This document shows positions 25,311-33,848 of a stretch of 64,000 nt of DNA, piece by piece (position 1 is the stretch's first letter; each line of letters starts with the position of its first letter). The notes below the pieces were generated by a model, which worked only from the letters and a program-made list of their open reading frames with translations, did no database searches and had not been told where the DNA came from. A program made the translations under genes and the position numbers. Source of the stretch: Vibrio hyugaensis. GTDB taxonomy: Bacteria; Pseudomonadota; Gammaproteobacteria; Enterobacterales; Vibrionaceae. The DNA is taken from NCBI RefSeq assembly GCF_002906655.1, contig NZ_CP025795.1, positions 1,612,001 through 1,676,000 on the forward strand, read 5' to 3'.

Positions 25311-25424
25311 ATTTAAAGTCTTAGTAATCAATAAATTAACCTAGAAATTTTTCTTGTTTGCTATTCACCCACACTTTCACTATCATCGAAATGTATTTAT
25401 CGTCTGTCATTCCAAGAGGTCAGT

Positions 25425-25718
25425 ATGGAACTCGAAGCTGTAGCAAAAGCGCTCAAAGAGCTAGGACACCCTACCCGTTTATGTATCTATAAAGAGGTGG
25501 TCAAAGCAGGCTATGAAGGAATCGCGGTTGGTGGAGTACAAGATAAACTTGGTATTCCAGCATCTACTCTTTCTCATCACATCTCGAGCCTAGCCTCAGC
25601 CGGCTTAATCAGTCAGCGTCGTGAAGGTCGTACTTTGTATTGTGTTGCTGAGTATGAATGCTTAGATACGGTTATTGGCTTCTTGCGTGACGAGTGTTGC
25701 ATCAATGAAAACTGCTAA
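25425..25718 (+). CDS. ArsR-family metalloregulator
   Basis: The 97-residue winged-helix protein has the pattern ALKELGHPTRLCIYKEV, the recognition helix IPASTLSHHISSL and the wing QRREGRTLYC. Its C-terminus DECCINENC, together with Cys19, could bind a metal or metalloid. It would be a repressor of the divergent permease gene and of its own operon, released by metal. A GAGGTC ribosome site precedes the ATG. Its last 14 bases overlap the start of the sigma-factor gene. Confidence 0.92.
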   Translation: MELEAVAKALKELGHPTRLCIYKEVVKAGYEGIAVGGVQDKLGIPASTLSHHISSLASAGLISQRREGRTLYCVAEYECLDTVIGFLRDECCINENC

Positions 25719-26265
25719 CCTCGAATCGATTTGGAGCGAATACGAACACGCTATTCATGCGTTTTTGCGCTCTAAAGTCAGCAATGAAGATGATGTAGAC
25801 GACTTAAAACAAGAGATCTTACTTAAGACTTATCAAAACCTTGCGGATATTCGTGATGTATCAAGCGTCAAATCTTGGCTCTTCCAAATCGCTAACAACG
25901 CCATCATCGATTTCTACCGTAAACGCGCTCGAAATCAGCGTGATAATGACCTCGTTGCTGACGATCTTTGGTTTGAAGAGCAAGAGTCAAACCTGAAACA
26001 AGAACTGTCAAAGTGCATTGCGCCCTTTGTGCAAGCATTACCAGATGAGCAATCGCAACTGCTCTCTTCTATTGAGCTTGAAGGCATGAGTCAGAAGAAG
26101 TTGGCCGAAGAGCAAGGTATCAGCTACTCAACCCTCAAATCGCGCGTACAGAGAGGACGTGTCGAATTGAAAAAGCTATTTGAAGAATGTTGCAGTTTCT
26201 CGTTCGACAAACAAGGTCGCATGACAGATTGCAACCAAAACGGTGCTTCTTGCGATAAATGTTAA
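25705..26265 (+). CDS. sigZ: SigZ-like ECF sigma factor with a cysteine-rich tail
   Basis: The 186-residue protein has sigma region 2 (about 20-80, with DVDDLKQEILLKTYQ and SWLFQIANNAIIDFYR) and region 4 (about 110-165, with MSQKKLAEEQGISYSTLKSRVQRGR). This matches the SigZ group. The last 25 residues contain CC, then C and CDKC, a possible metal site. The start at 25705 overlaps the end of the ArsR gene by 14 bases, so the two are translated together. No anti-sigma gene follows. I infer that the cysteine tail or the ArsR protein replaces it in sensing. Confidence 0.88.
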   Translation: MKTANLESIWSEYEHAIHAFLRSKVSNEDDVDDLKQEILLKTYQNLADIRDVSSVKSWLFQIANNAIIDFYRKRARNQRDNDLVADDLWFEEQESNLKQELSKCIAPFVQALPDEQSQLLSSIELEGMSQKKLAEEQGISYSTLKSRVQRGRVELKKLFEECCSFSFDKQGRMTDCNQNGASCDKC

Positions 26266-26434
26266 TCCCTTGCTGAATGCCCACCTCACAATGAATACCG
26301 ATAGCTTGGCGGCTCTTCATTGAGTCGCCTATCCATGAACTCAATCACAGCTTTATCTCTTCGTCAGCTCTCTCATTTGCTATCTTGCTGAATAGTAAGC
26401 TTTACTTCTTCTGCTTTAAGGAAGAAGGAAACTT

Positions 26435-26866
26435 ATGTTTATGATCTCACTAAGAGAACTCACCAAAGAAAACTACCTAGATTGTATTCGTCTCAATCTT
26501 CATCCAGAACAAGAAGAAAACCTTGCCTCCAACGCGATTACGATTGCTCAATCCCACTTTGAAACCGACTACCGTTTGAAAGTGATTTACGAGCAAGAGA
26601 CCGTGATCGGTTTACTTGCGTTTTGCCATGAAGACGAGCCCCTTGATTACTCAATTTACTGGCTGTTCCGCTTTATGATCGACAAAGATCACCAGAACAA
26701 AGGGCATGGAAAGCAAGTACTTAACTTGCTCGTTGAAGAAGTGAAACAACTAGGCGGGAAAACCTTACTCACGATGCATAAACCCTCCAATCAGCAGGCA
26801 GGTAAGCTTTACCGTGCGTTCGGATTTCAAGAGGATGGCGTAATGGGTCAGCACTTAGTGAAATAA
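26435..26866 (+). CDS. GNAT-family N-acetyltransferase
   Basis: The 143-residue protein has the GNAT fold, with the acetyl-CoA loop MIDKDHQNKGHGKQVLNLLVEEV near residues 80-100 (Q/RxxGxG/A form) and the late strand GFQEDG. It resembles spermidine/aminoglycoside-type acetyltransferases of the DUF-less small GNAT group, and the acceptor is unknown. AAGGAAGAAGGAAAC lies in front of the ATG at 26435; an ATG two codons later is also possible. A terminator follows. Confidence 0.9.
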   Translation: MFMISLRELTKENYLDCIRLNLHPEQEENLASNAITIAQSHFETDYRLKVIYEQETVIGLLAFCHEDEPLDYSIYWLFRFMIDKDHQNKGHGKQVLNLLVEEVKQLGGKTLLTMHKPSNQQAGKLYRAFGFQEDGVMGQHLVK

Positions 26867-26921
26867 CTCAGATTACGTAAAAAGCAGAACTTGAAAGGTG
26901 TGTAGACAAGCATCTACCAAA

Positions 26922-26947
26922 GGCGCCGAGTTACTCGGCGCTTTTTT
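26922..26947 (+). terminator. Terminator of the GNAT gene
   Basis: An 8-bp GC stem (26923-26930 with 26934-26941) with loop TTA is followed by six T. Confidence 0.93.
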
Positions 26948-27135
26948 ATCCTCACAGAACGTAAATGAGACGATGACTCAATTTGGATTACATAAGTTTA
27001 TGAATATGAGAACAAATGATAATTTTTGAAATTATTGCCTGAAGGCTAATATACGTGGAACAAAATGAAGATTTCCAACTATTCTAACGTTATTAAGCCA
27101 TATAACTCGGTGCTTTATGCCCTTAGAGGAAAAGA

Positions 27136-28125
27136 ATGAAAGCGGTCACTTACCAAAAAGATCAAGACACCTTTACCTATACCGACATCAATATTCCGGA
27201 AGTAACCGGCATGTTTGATGTGTTAGTGAAAGTTCATGCTATTGGGCTCAACCCTGTCGATGCAAAGGTCAACCTTTGGCACGAGATGGTCGATGGCATG
27301 GACGATACTTTCGTTGGTGGCCTCGATGTTTCGGGGGAAATCGTTGCCATCGGTAACAAGGTATCAGGTTGGCAGGTAGGTGATCGCGTTCTCTATCATG
27401 GCAACATGCGTCGAATGAGCGGTGGTTTCGCCGAATACGCGATTCACGACTCACGCACGTTGGTTGCTCAACCAAATGTTGAACCAGAAATCGCAGCCGC
27501 AACACCTTGTGCTGGCTGGACGGCTTATCGAGCTCTTGTCGACAAGCTAAACATCTCAACTCGTAAAAGCATCTTTATTGCTGGAGGATCGGGAGGCGTT
27601 GGCTGTTTTGCTATTCAGCTTGCACGCTTCTTTGGCGTAGAAACCATCATCACAACCAGTTCAGCGCTCAACCATGAATTTGTGCGATCGTTAGGCGCTA
27701 CACATGTCATTGACTACAAACTAGAAGATGTTCGAGAACACGTCATGTCTATCACTGAAGGCTTAGGCGTAGAAGTATCTTTGGATTGCGTTGGTGGCGA
27801 AAACGACATCTTGTGTGCCTCTGTGCTGGGGTTTGAAGGCGAAATGGTTGAGCTAGTAAGAACAACCCGAGCAACCGAATACCCTGGCGCTTTCCTGCAA
27901 GGGCTTACTTTCCATCAGTTAAGCTTGGGATCTGGCCACGTTCACGGTGACAAAGGTTTTCATTCTTTGGTAAAAGCCGGGAGCGAGTTTTCTCACATGC
28001 TAGAACGCGGTGAGATCACAATACCTAAGTTGGAATTAGTGGAGCTAAAAGACGTCCCTCAAGCGTTAATATCAATTCGTCAGCAACGTACGGTTGGAAA
28101 AGTTGTCGCGACAATAAACGACTAG
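27136..28125 (+). CDS. Zinc-type alcohol dehydrogenase-like NADPH:quinone oxidoreductase
   Basis: The 329-residue MDR-superfamily protein has the GroES-like part with GLNPVDAKVN and GGLDVSGEIVAIG, and a Rossmann part with AGGSGGVGCFAIQLARFFG near residues 150-170. It lacks the structural-zinc cysteine cluster, so it belongs to the quinone-reductase/zeta-crystallin-like branch. The reaction would be NADPH-dependent reduction of a quinone or enone, and the physiological substrate is unknown. It is a single gene. Confidence 0.9.
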   Translation: MKAVTYQKDQDTFTYTDINIPEVTGMFDVLVKVHAIGLNPVDAKVNLWHEMVDGMDDTFVGGLDVSGEIVAIGNKVSGWQVGDRVLYHGNMRRMSGGFAEYAIHDSRTLVAQPNVEPEIAAATPCAGWTAYRALVDKLNISTRKSIFIAGGSGGVGCFAIQLARFFGVETIITTSSALNHEFVRSLGATHVIDYKLEDVREHVMSITEGLGVEVSLDCVGGENDILCASVLGFEGEMVELVRTTRATEYPGAFLQGLTFHQLSLGSGHVHGDKGFHSLVKAGSEFSHMLERGEITIPKLELVELKDVPQALISIRQQRTVGKVVATIND

Positions 28126-28191
28126 TGCTTAAGCGACAGAATAATGATGAAGCGCAAGCATGGAAAATAGCCTGCGCTTCTTATCCAACAC

Positions 28192-29541
28192 TTAGTTTGT
28201 CACCAACAACATTGCTGATTTCGCCGCCACTTTAATCTCTTCACCGCTAGGCACCTCTTCTCCAGTCATCATATCAACCAGAGCCTTGTTCACTGTGAGT
28301 TGCAGTGATTGTGATCGTGCGGATTTGTTCAGTACCAAGATGCCCCTCTCGCCTCGCTGAAGTACCAACATATCGTCGTTACCCTCTAGCACCGTCATTG
28401 GTTCGCCGTGAACAAGATTGTGGAATGCCACCATCTTTGCCATACGTGCATCCTTCCACGCATTCTGCCATCTTGGTTTACCGTCCACGCCCTTGATGCC
28501 ACTGGTATCCAGATCCGTGTAGATAAGCGGAACACCACCATCGCGTCCCAGAATGTAGGCATACGCTAGCCATTCGTTCTCTTCATCCATGATCAAATCC
28601 AAGAACACATCATTGTTTGGAATATCATGAGTAATCGCGAAAGTAATGGCTCGACGGTTAGATAAAGCCTGACCAAAACAGTACGGGTCGATCAAAGACT
28701 TAAAACTGCCCTTCTTCGAGAACGCCTTAAAGATGGTTGAGAACAACGGAAAATCGTATGCACCTAACCGTGTTTCTTTCAAATACGGTTCTAGAAACAG
28801 CTCATATTCTTCTTCTGTCGCGCCACCATCTGTGATGATTTCACCAAAGATATGAACGTCTTGAGTAATGTCTTCGGTCCAAACCAACTTTAGATGTTCT
28901 AGCGTCATGTGCTTTGCGGCATCAATACGGAAACCTTTCACGCCCAGATTCTTAAGCGCTTTCAGGTAAGTACGTTGCTGCTCAACAACATGCTTGCACA
29001 CACGTAAAGTCGGCAACCCTGGATCGGTTGGACCGCCCGAGATTCGACCATTTTGAACTTCCCACTTGTCTTTCCAATCTTTGATGCCAAAAGCTTCAAC
29101 GAAGTCATTCTCATCAAACAGCGGTTCTGACAAGTCACCGAATAGAATCAGATCTTGATACTTGCTTGCATTTTGCTGGTAATCGTCCATCACGGCTTGG
29201 CGCGGATATTGTAAATCCGATCGTAGATGGGCTTCGTTCGCCATGTGATTAAAGACGACGTCGGCGTAAACCAATACACCTACACGGTCGAGCGCTTCAA
29301 CCATGTTTTTAAAATCTGTGGTATTACCGAGCGCATTGTCGATAACACGATAATCTTGAGGTTGGTAACGCTGCCACCAGCGTTCGTCTTGTGCGCTTTT
29401 CATCGGCGGAGAAACCAATACCGAGCCATAACCTAGCTCGCCGATCTCCTTTGCACGTAAGGTAACGTCAGCATACTTCCAATCAAAAGCGTGCAAGATA
29501 ACATTTGCACCTGTTAATTGTGTTTTCTGTAAGCCACTCAT
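28192..29541 (-). CDS. Cytoplasmic alpha-amylase (GH13)
   Basis: The 449-residue protein has no signal peptide. The four GH13 blocks are visible: ADVVFNH (93-99), GFRIDAAKH (catalytic nucleophile Asp207), IFGE (acid/base Glu234) and THD (Asp306). Glycine- and acid-rich loops agree with the family, as does the C-terminal beta-domain ending LVTN. It would hydrolyse alpha-1,4 links of maltodextrin or glycogen inside the cell. It is a single gene without a maltose regulator next to it. Confidence 0.93.
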   Translation of the reverse strand: MSGLQKTQLTGANVILHAFDWKYADVTLRAKEIGELGYGSVLVSPPMKSAQDERWWQRYQPQDYRVIDNALGNTTDFKNMVEALDRVGVLVYADVVFNHMANEAHLRSDLQYPRQAVMDDYQQNASKYQDLILFGDLSEPLFDENDFVEAFGIKDWKDKWEVQNGRISGGPTDPGLPTLRVCKHVVEQQRTYLKALKNLGVKGFRIDAAKHMTLEHLKLVWTEDITQDVHIFGEIITDGGATEEEYELFLEPYLKETRLGAYDFPLFSTIFKAFSKKGSFKSLIDPYCFGQALSNRRAITFAITHDIPNNDVFLDLIMDEENEWLAYAYILGRDGGVPLIYTDLDTSGIKGVDGKPRWQNAWKDARMAKMVAFHNLVHGEPMTVLEGNDDMLVLQRGERGILVLNKSARSQSLQLTVNKALVDMMTGEEVPSGEEIKVAAKSAMLLVTN

Positions 29542-30030
29542 GTCTATCTCCTAGTCGCGTTCGCTCACCCATTGTTACTCGATTTCATCGTGAGCGAATC
29601 CAATAGGCAAAATTATAAGAACTATTGGCGAGCCTCCCTCACCCCTTTCGCATTTCTGTTAGGAGGAAAAACAAGGCGTAGCTTATCCCCGGTTAAGGTT
29701 TAAACGTCCGTTTGAACGCATTCCAAAGCCTTAGGCACAACAAAAATCGCAAAGATACAACCCTAAACTCATGTTTTATAATAACTTTACAATCAAAATA
29801 TTCTGTTCGAGCCTAATATCACTATTACGCCTTTTCTCAGTAAGAATGTGAACATAGACACAACAATTCGATATGTAACAAATATTTAAGAAAGCGAAAC
29901 TGCTGCTCACGTCACAGTTGGTGCGGTTTATAAATTGACAGGAAAGGAGAGGAAGACTCGAAAAGATGACAAAAGGAGCACGAATAAAGAACGTTAGATA
30001 CAAAAATAGCGCGATAAACGCGCTATCTTT
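29542..30030. other. 489-bp region between the amylase and ppiC genes, nothing identified
   Basis: It contains the amylase promoter near 29542 and a T/A-rich segment. The longest frame (minus strand, 29776-30003) is hydrophobic and cysteine-rich, with no ribosome site or family match, so I do not call it a gene. Confidence 0.5.
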
Positions 30031-30309
30031 TTAAGTGCGGTATAACACCTTAACAACGTGCCAACCGAATTTGGTTTTGACTAGGTGTGGAGTAAGAACC
30101 TCACCAGAAAAACAAACTTTGTCGAACTGTGGCACCATTTGACCGCGGCGAAACTCACCTAGGTCGCCACCACGTTTACCAGATGGGCAAGTTGAATACT
30201 TCTTTGCCAAAGCCTGAAACTTCGCGCCTTTTTTCAGTTGCTGGATAATGTCTTCAGCTTGCTCTTTATGCTTTACAAGGATGTGCAAAGCAGCTGCAGT
30301 ATTTGCCAT
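30031..30309 (-). CDS. ppiC: Parvulin-type peptidyl-prolyl cis-trans isomerase
   Basis: The 92-residue single-domain rotamase contains [17 protein letters not shown] at the N-terminus, then [33 protein letters not shown] and GWHVVKV at the end, the full parvulin domain of PpiC. It has no signal peptide, so it is cytosolic like E. coli PpiC (93 residues). I chose the ATG at 30309 with GAGAGA in front; a longer frame adds five residues. Confidence 0.95.
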   Translation of the reverse strand: MANTAAALHILVKHKEQAEDIIQQLKKGAKFQALAKKYSTCPSGKRGGDLGEFRRGQMVPQFDKVCFSGEVLTPHLVKTKFGWHVVKVLYRT

Positions 30310-30578
30310 ATGTCTGTCTCTCAATGTTCTGATGGCGCAAGTTTACCGAAACGCCCCATCATCGCCAATTATTTCTGTTACTCAGACACTATCTTCATCT
30401 AAAGATGACCAGCACCACCTTACAAATTGATGAAAACTTATTCGTTCTTCAGCTCGATTTCTCACTTAACTTGCTCTATTTCCTAAAAAGCTCACTTTTC
30501 TATGCTCTACGGTTGAAGCTGTCGCCTTATAAGATTAGATTAGTTCGATAAATCAGTTATATTGATAAGGTTATTTTC

Positions 30579-31493
30579 ATGGCAAAAGTCGCAAGTAAAG
30601 CGAACCAATCTCAGGGCATGTTAGTGTTTAAACTCACCCTGCAACAGAACTTCGCAATTGGCACACTTAAAGTCCGTGAAATTGTTCCTTATATGCCAAC
30701 CACCAAAATCCCCTATTCGCACCATCATGTAATTGGCACTGTGACGATTCGTGATTTGACAGTGCCAGTCATTGATATGGCGGCAGCAATTGGATTCCGT
30801 CCAATCCAAGAGGAAGAATACAAGAACTGCTATTTGATCGTGACCGATTGTCTACGTACCGTGGTGGCATTTATGGTGCGAAGTATCGAGAAAATCATTG
30901 AATGTGATTGGAAATCTATCGAAACACCGCCATCAAGTGCTGGTCATAATGTCTTTGTAACGGGTATTACTCGCTATGAAGAGAAGATCGTACAAATGTT
31001 AGATGTGGAGCTTCTGCTTTCTAAGATCTACCCGCAATACGAGAATACCAAGATTCCAATGCTTACAGACATCGAGCGCGAGCGTTTGAAAGCCTTGAAT
31101 ATCCTTTTGGTGGACGACTCTTCTATCGCTCGCAAGCAATTGAGCGACGCGCTAGACCGCATCAACATCCCGTATCAAATCTGTAAAAACGGCTCAGACG
31201 CACTCGACTTGATGAAGCGAGATGCAGAAGCGAACCGCCCAATTGACCTTTTAGTGAGTGACATTGAAATGCCGGGGCTGGATGGTTATGAACTTGCGTT
31301 TGAAGTTCAAAATGATTCTGCGCTGAACAACTCTTACCGCATTCTTCACACGTCTCTATCAAGCGAGATTTGTGTTGACCGAGCTCACCAAGTTGGCGCT
31401 CACGAAGCATTAGAGAAGTTCAACGCAGGTGAATTGATTGAAGCAATGCTGCGCGGTGCAAAAGAACTGGAAGCAAAAGCGATGGCTTCTTAA
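30579..31493 (+). CDS. cheV: Chemotaxis protein CheV (CheW-like coupling plus receiver domain)
   Basis: The 304-residue protein has an N-terminal CheW-like domain (about 12-155). A receiver domain follows, with the acid pair Asp179-Asp180 in LLVDDSS, phospho-acceptor Asp228 in VSDIEMPGLDG, and Lys280. CheV links chemoreceptors to CheA and is thought to tune adaptation through phosphorylation. Vibrios carry several CheV copies, and this one lies apart from a chemotaxis operon. Length and domains are complete. Confidence 0.93.
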   Translation: MAKVASKANQSQGMLVFKLTLQQNFAIGTLKVREIVPYMPTTKIPYSHHHVIGTVTIRDLTVPVIDMAAAIGFRPIQEEEYKNCYLIVTDCLRTVVAFMVRSIEKIIECDWKSIETPPSSAGHNVFVTGITRYEEKIVQMLDVELLLSKIYPQYENTKIPMLTDIERERLKALNILLVDDSSIARKQLSDALDRINIPYQICKNGSDALDLMKRDAEANRPIDLLVSDIEMPGLDGYELAFEVQNDSALNNSYRILHTSLSSEICVDRAHQVGAHEALEKFNAGELIEAMLRGAKELEAKAMAS

Positions 31494-31499
31494 TCATAT

Positions 31500-31910
31500 C
31501 TAATAAGTTTGCTTGATCTGGTATACATCAATAACTTTTTCGGCAATGAACAAACTCGTGATACTCGCTACCGAACATGAAAACAGTGCAACAAAGACGA
31601 ACATCTTGATGTGACTATTGAGCAATAACCCTCCGCCGAACAAATACAGTCCTATCGCGATAAGCGCTGGCATAATCAATGCACGGCGACACAACAATTC
31701 CATTGCAAGGGAGAAAAAGTAAACCTCCTCCCTTTTCGCAATCGAATACCAGTTGTAGAAAACAATAGACGCTGTAGCACCCACCGCTAACGCTATAGCA
31801 ATCATGACACTCGAAAAATGCTGCCCTGCAAACAGCACGAACCCCGCTCTGATAGACAATACCGCGCAAAACAGCCAGACCAATAAAGGCCCCCCAACAA
31901 CTAAACCCAT
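31500..31910 (-). CDS. Small integral membrane protein, unknown function
   Basis: The 136-residue protein has about four hydrophobic segments and short charged loops, beginning MGLVVGGPLLVWLFC. The ATG at 31910 has an AGAGGAAAG ribosome site; the longer frame starts with TTG seven codons earlier and lacks one. It ends six bases from the stop codon of cheV, with which it converges. No family was recognised. Confidence 0.7.
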   Translation of the reverse strand: MGLVVGGPLLVWLFCAVLSIRAGFVLFAGQHFSSVMIAIALAVGATASIVFYNWYSIAKREEVYFFSLAMELLCRRALIMPALIAIGLYLFGGGLLLNSHIKMFVFVALFSCSVASITSLFIAEKVIDVYQIKQTY

Positions 31911-32051
31911 CGTTTCTTTCCTCTGAATCAATTTTAATCGTTATTCAAACAAAGGCGGAAAGATGGGTAAAGGTAATCACAGCACTCGAATAAGAACTCT
32001 GCGACGGCTAGCTTAAAGTCATTAAATTCAGACTATTAGGTGATGTTTTGC

Positions 32052-32588
32052 CTATTTACTTGGCATTGTGTAGCTGCGAGACACGAACTCAGTTTCTTCG
32101 ACTTGATAAATGTGGTTGATGTAAGACGCCAGACTGTAGAGCACATTCGCGAGCAGGTTTGAATAGCGGAACAAAATAGGTTCGGGTTGCTTCTTGCCTG
32201 AATGCTCAACGGCAACCAATGCACGCACCACCTTCTTTGCTTGGCAACGACACAAATGCAATTGGCTTGACGTTGGGTGGCCACCGGGAAGCACAAACCC
32301 TTTAAAGCCGCCATCGATACGAGCCTTGATTGCATCGTAATCGGCTTTTAGCTCATCGACTTCCGCTTCTGTAATCGCGAGTTTTCCGCGGATAGAGCCA
32401 TTCACATGGTATACGTTTGGCTGCATTCGAGTCAGTATGTCACGGCTAAAGTCATCGAGTTCCATCGATAGAACCAGCCCAATTCGGCTACACAACTCAT
32501 CAGCGGTGATTTCAAAGTCACATACTGGGCTGTCTTCATAGATGAATGGGTAACAAATCTCGCCAAGTTCCTTGCTTACTGGTCTCAT
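32052..32588 (-). CDS. PduO-type cobalamin adenosyltransferase-like protein
   Basis: The 178-residue all-helical protein shows the PduO-type pattern FVLPGGHPTSSQLHLCRC in the middle and PILFRYSNLLANVLYSLASYIN near the end, corresponding to the family's FxLPGGxxxAAxLHxxRxxxRRxER and LYxLAR blocks. ATP:cob(I)alamin adenosyltransferases make adenosylcobalamin. Here several residues usually needed for catalysis are changed: the arginine-rich helix reads CRCQAKK, and the NRLSD box reads SNLLAN. It may bind cobalamin or ATP without normal activity; this is inference. Confidence 0.75.
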   Translation of the reverse strand: MRPVSKELGEICYPFIYEDSPVCDFEITADELCSRIGLVLSMELDDFSRDILTRMQPNVYHVNGSIRGKLAITEAEVDELKADYDAIKARIDGGFKGFVLPGGHPTSSQLHLCRCQAKKVVRALVAVEHSGKKQPEPILFRYSNLLANVLYSLASYINHIYQVEETEFVSRSYTMPSK

Positions 32589-32618
32589 GCTCTTTCTCTG
32601 TGCTTTTGTTCTAATAAA

Positions 32619-32648
32619 AAAGGGAGTCAGTATAACCTAACTCCCTTT
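32619..32648 (-). terminator. Terminator of hutZ
   Basis: A 9-bp stem (32619-32627 with 32640-32648) is followed on the minus strand by a run of six T. Confidence 0.9.
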
Positions 32649-32674
32649 GGGCATTCATTAGTTAGAAAACCAGC

Positions 32675-33205
32675 TTATGCGTTTTCGATTTTCTTGTGAC
32701 CTTCTTGAAGGTGAACGAAATCAACCAGATCATCGCCTGATACTTGGTAAGCTTGACCAAAGCCTTTTACGAATAGACCTTGTTCTGCTTTTAGGTTGAA
32801 CAGAACGAAGTCTTCTAGTTGGCTCAGACCATCAATGATCTCACCAAAACGGTCTTTCATTTGACCAACAACTTGTTGCCACATCTCTGTATCGCGCTCA
32901 ACAACAGATGCAACCGCATCAAACGTTAGGCGCTTACGAGCGAATAACTGCTTCGATGAATCTTCGTCTTCAATCATCATCAAAGATACGTTTGGATTCT
33001 CTAGTAGGTTACGTGCGTGACGAGCAATCTGAGAAATAAGAACGAAGTAACCTTCCTGGTTTTGAACGTACGGTGCATAACTTACGTTTGGACGGCCTTC
33101 CGCATCAACGGTTGCTAATTGAATGGTACGGCGCTCCTGACGAAATTCCTTGATTTCAGGTCCTAGACGACCTTGTAAACGCTCTTGTTTAACTTGCTGA
33201 TCCAT
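32675..33205 (-). CDS. hutZ: Haem utilisation protein HutZ
   Basis: The 176-residue protein has the split-barrel FMN-binding-like fold with REFRQERRTIQLATVDAEGRPN, SYAPYVQ and FVLISQIARHARNL near the start. It ends with a histidine-containing tail (HLQEGHKK) as in HutZ of Vibrio cholerae. HutZ binds haem and helps to degrade or use it as iron source. It is the last gene of hutWXZ, separated from hutX by about 120 bases, with its own terminator. Confidence 0.93.
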   Translation of the reverse strand: MDQQVKQERLQGRLGPEIKEFRQERRTIQLATVDAEGRPNVSYAPYVQNQEGYFVLISQIARHARNLLENPNVSLMMIEDEDSSKQLFARKRLTFDAVASVVERDTEMWQQVVGQMKDRFGEIIDGLSQLEDFVLFNLKAEQGLFVKGFGQAYQVSGDDLVDFVHLQEGHKKIENA

Positions 33206-33322
33206 TTTGATACCTAACTTTACTTGTATTGTGATTCCGAGTTTTTACCCGGTTATTCTTTGGTAAATCGGCGCCGTATTAACGATACTTCGGTGAATAG
33301 CAACGCCGCGCTAATTTACTAA

Positions 33323-33826
33323 TTACTTGTTGAACTCTGCTTGCATTGCACGGAATGCTGTTACTTGTTCTTCGATAAGCTCACGCTTCTCGTTACGGCC
33401 TAGGTAAATCTTAAAGATGTTGCTGCCACACTCAGAGAAGAAACCAAAGTAATGGCTCTCGCGCCCCATGAAAGGTTTGCTTACTAGCGCGATGTTTTTC
33501 ACGTTATCAAGTTTTAGGTGGCCATGAAGCTCACCTTCTTTACCCATAAGGTTGTAGTAACCACGAGCCACTTTACCTTTCGGAAATGGCGCTTTTACTT
33601 CAAAGATAGAACCAAAAGAATGAACGATAGTTGTTACTGGGCCAAAACCAACAAGACCTTCTAAAATGCTTTGTGCTTGCTCACCTGGTGCAACAGCAAC
33701 CATTTCTGGAGGAAGTGCTGCTACCACTTCAAACTCTGATACACCTAGGCGCTCAGCCATTGCTGCTGGAAGTAGTTGAGGCTCTTGTTCTAGTAGGGTT
33801 TCGACCTGTTGCTTGATTGATTCCAT
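33323..33826 (-). CDS. hutX: Haem-binding chaperone HutX
   Basis: The 167-residue protein matches HutX of the haem-use locus, with blocks EVVAALPPEMVAVAPGEQA, FGPVTTIVHSFGSIFEVKAPFPKG and GYYNLMGKEGELHGHL, and the end ESHYFGFFSECGSNIFKIYLGRNE. HutX binds haem and passes it to HutZ. The start at 33826 fits the family; an ATG at 33838 gives four more residues. It lies 22 bases downstream of hutW, in the same operon. Confidence 0.92.
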   Translation of the reverse strand: MESIKQQVETLLEQEPQLLPAAMAERLGVSEFEVVAALPPEMVAVAPGEQAQSILEGLVGFGPVTTIVHSFGSIFEVKAPFPKGKVARGYYNLMGKEGELHGHLKLDNVKNIALVSKPFMGRESHYFGFFSECGSNIFKIYLGRNEKRELIEEQVTAFRAMQAEFNK

Positions 33827-33848
33827 TGTTTTTTCCATTTCTTTCAGA

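Noticed and set aside
29776..30003. 75-codon minus-strand frame in the gap before ppiC
   Set aside because: AT-rich, cysteine- and phenylalanine-rich, with no ribosome site; looks random.
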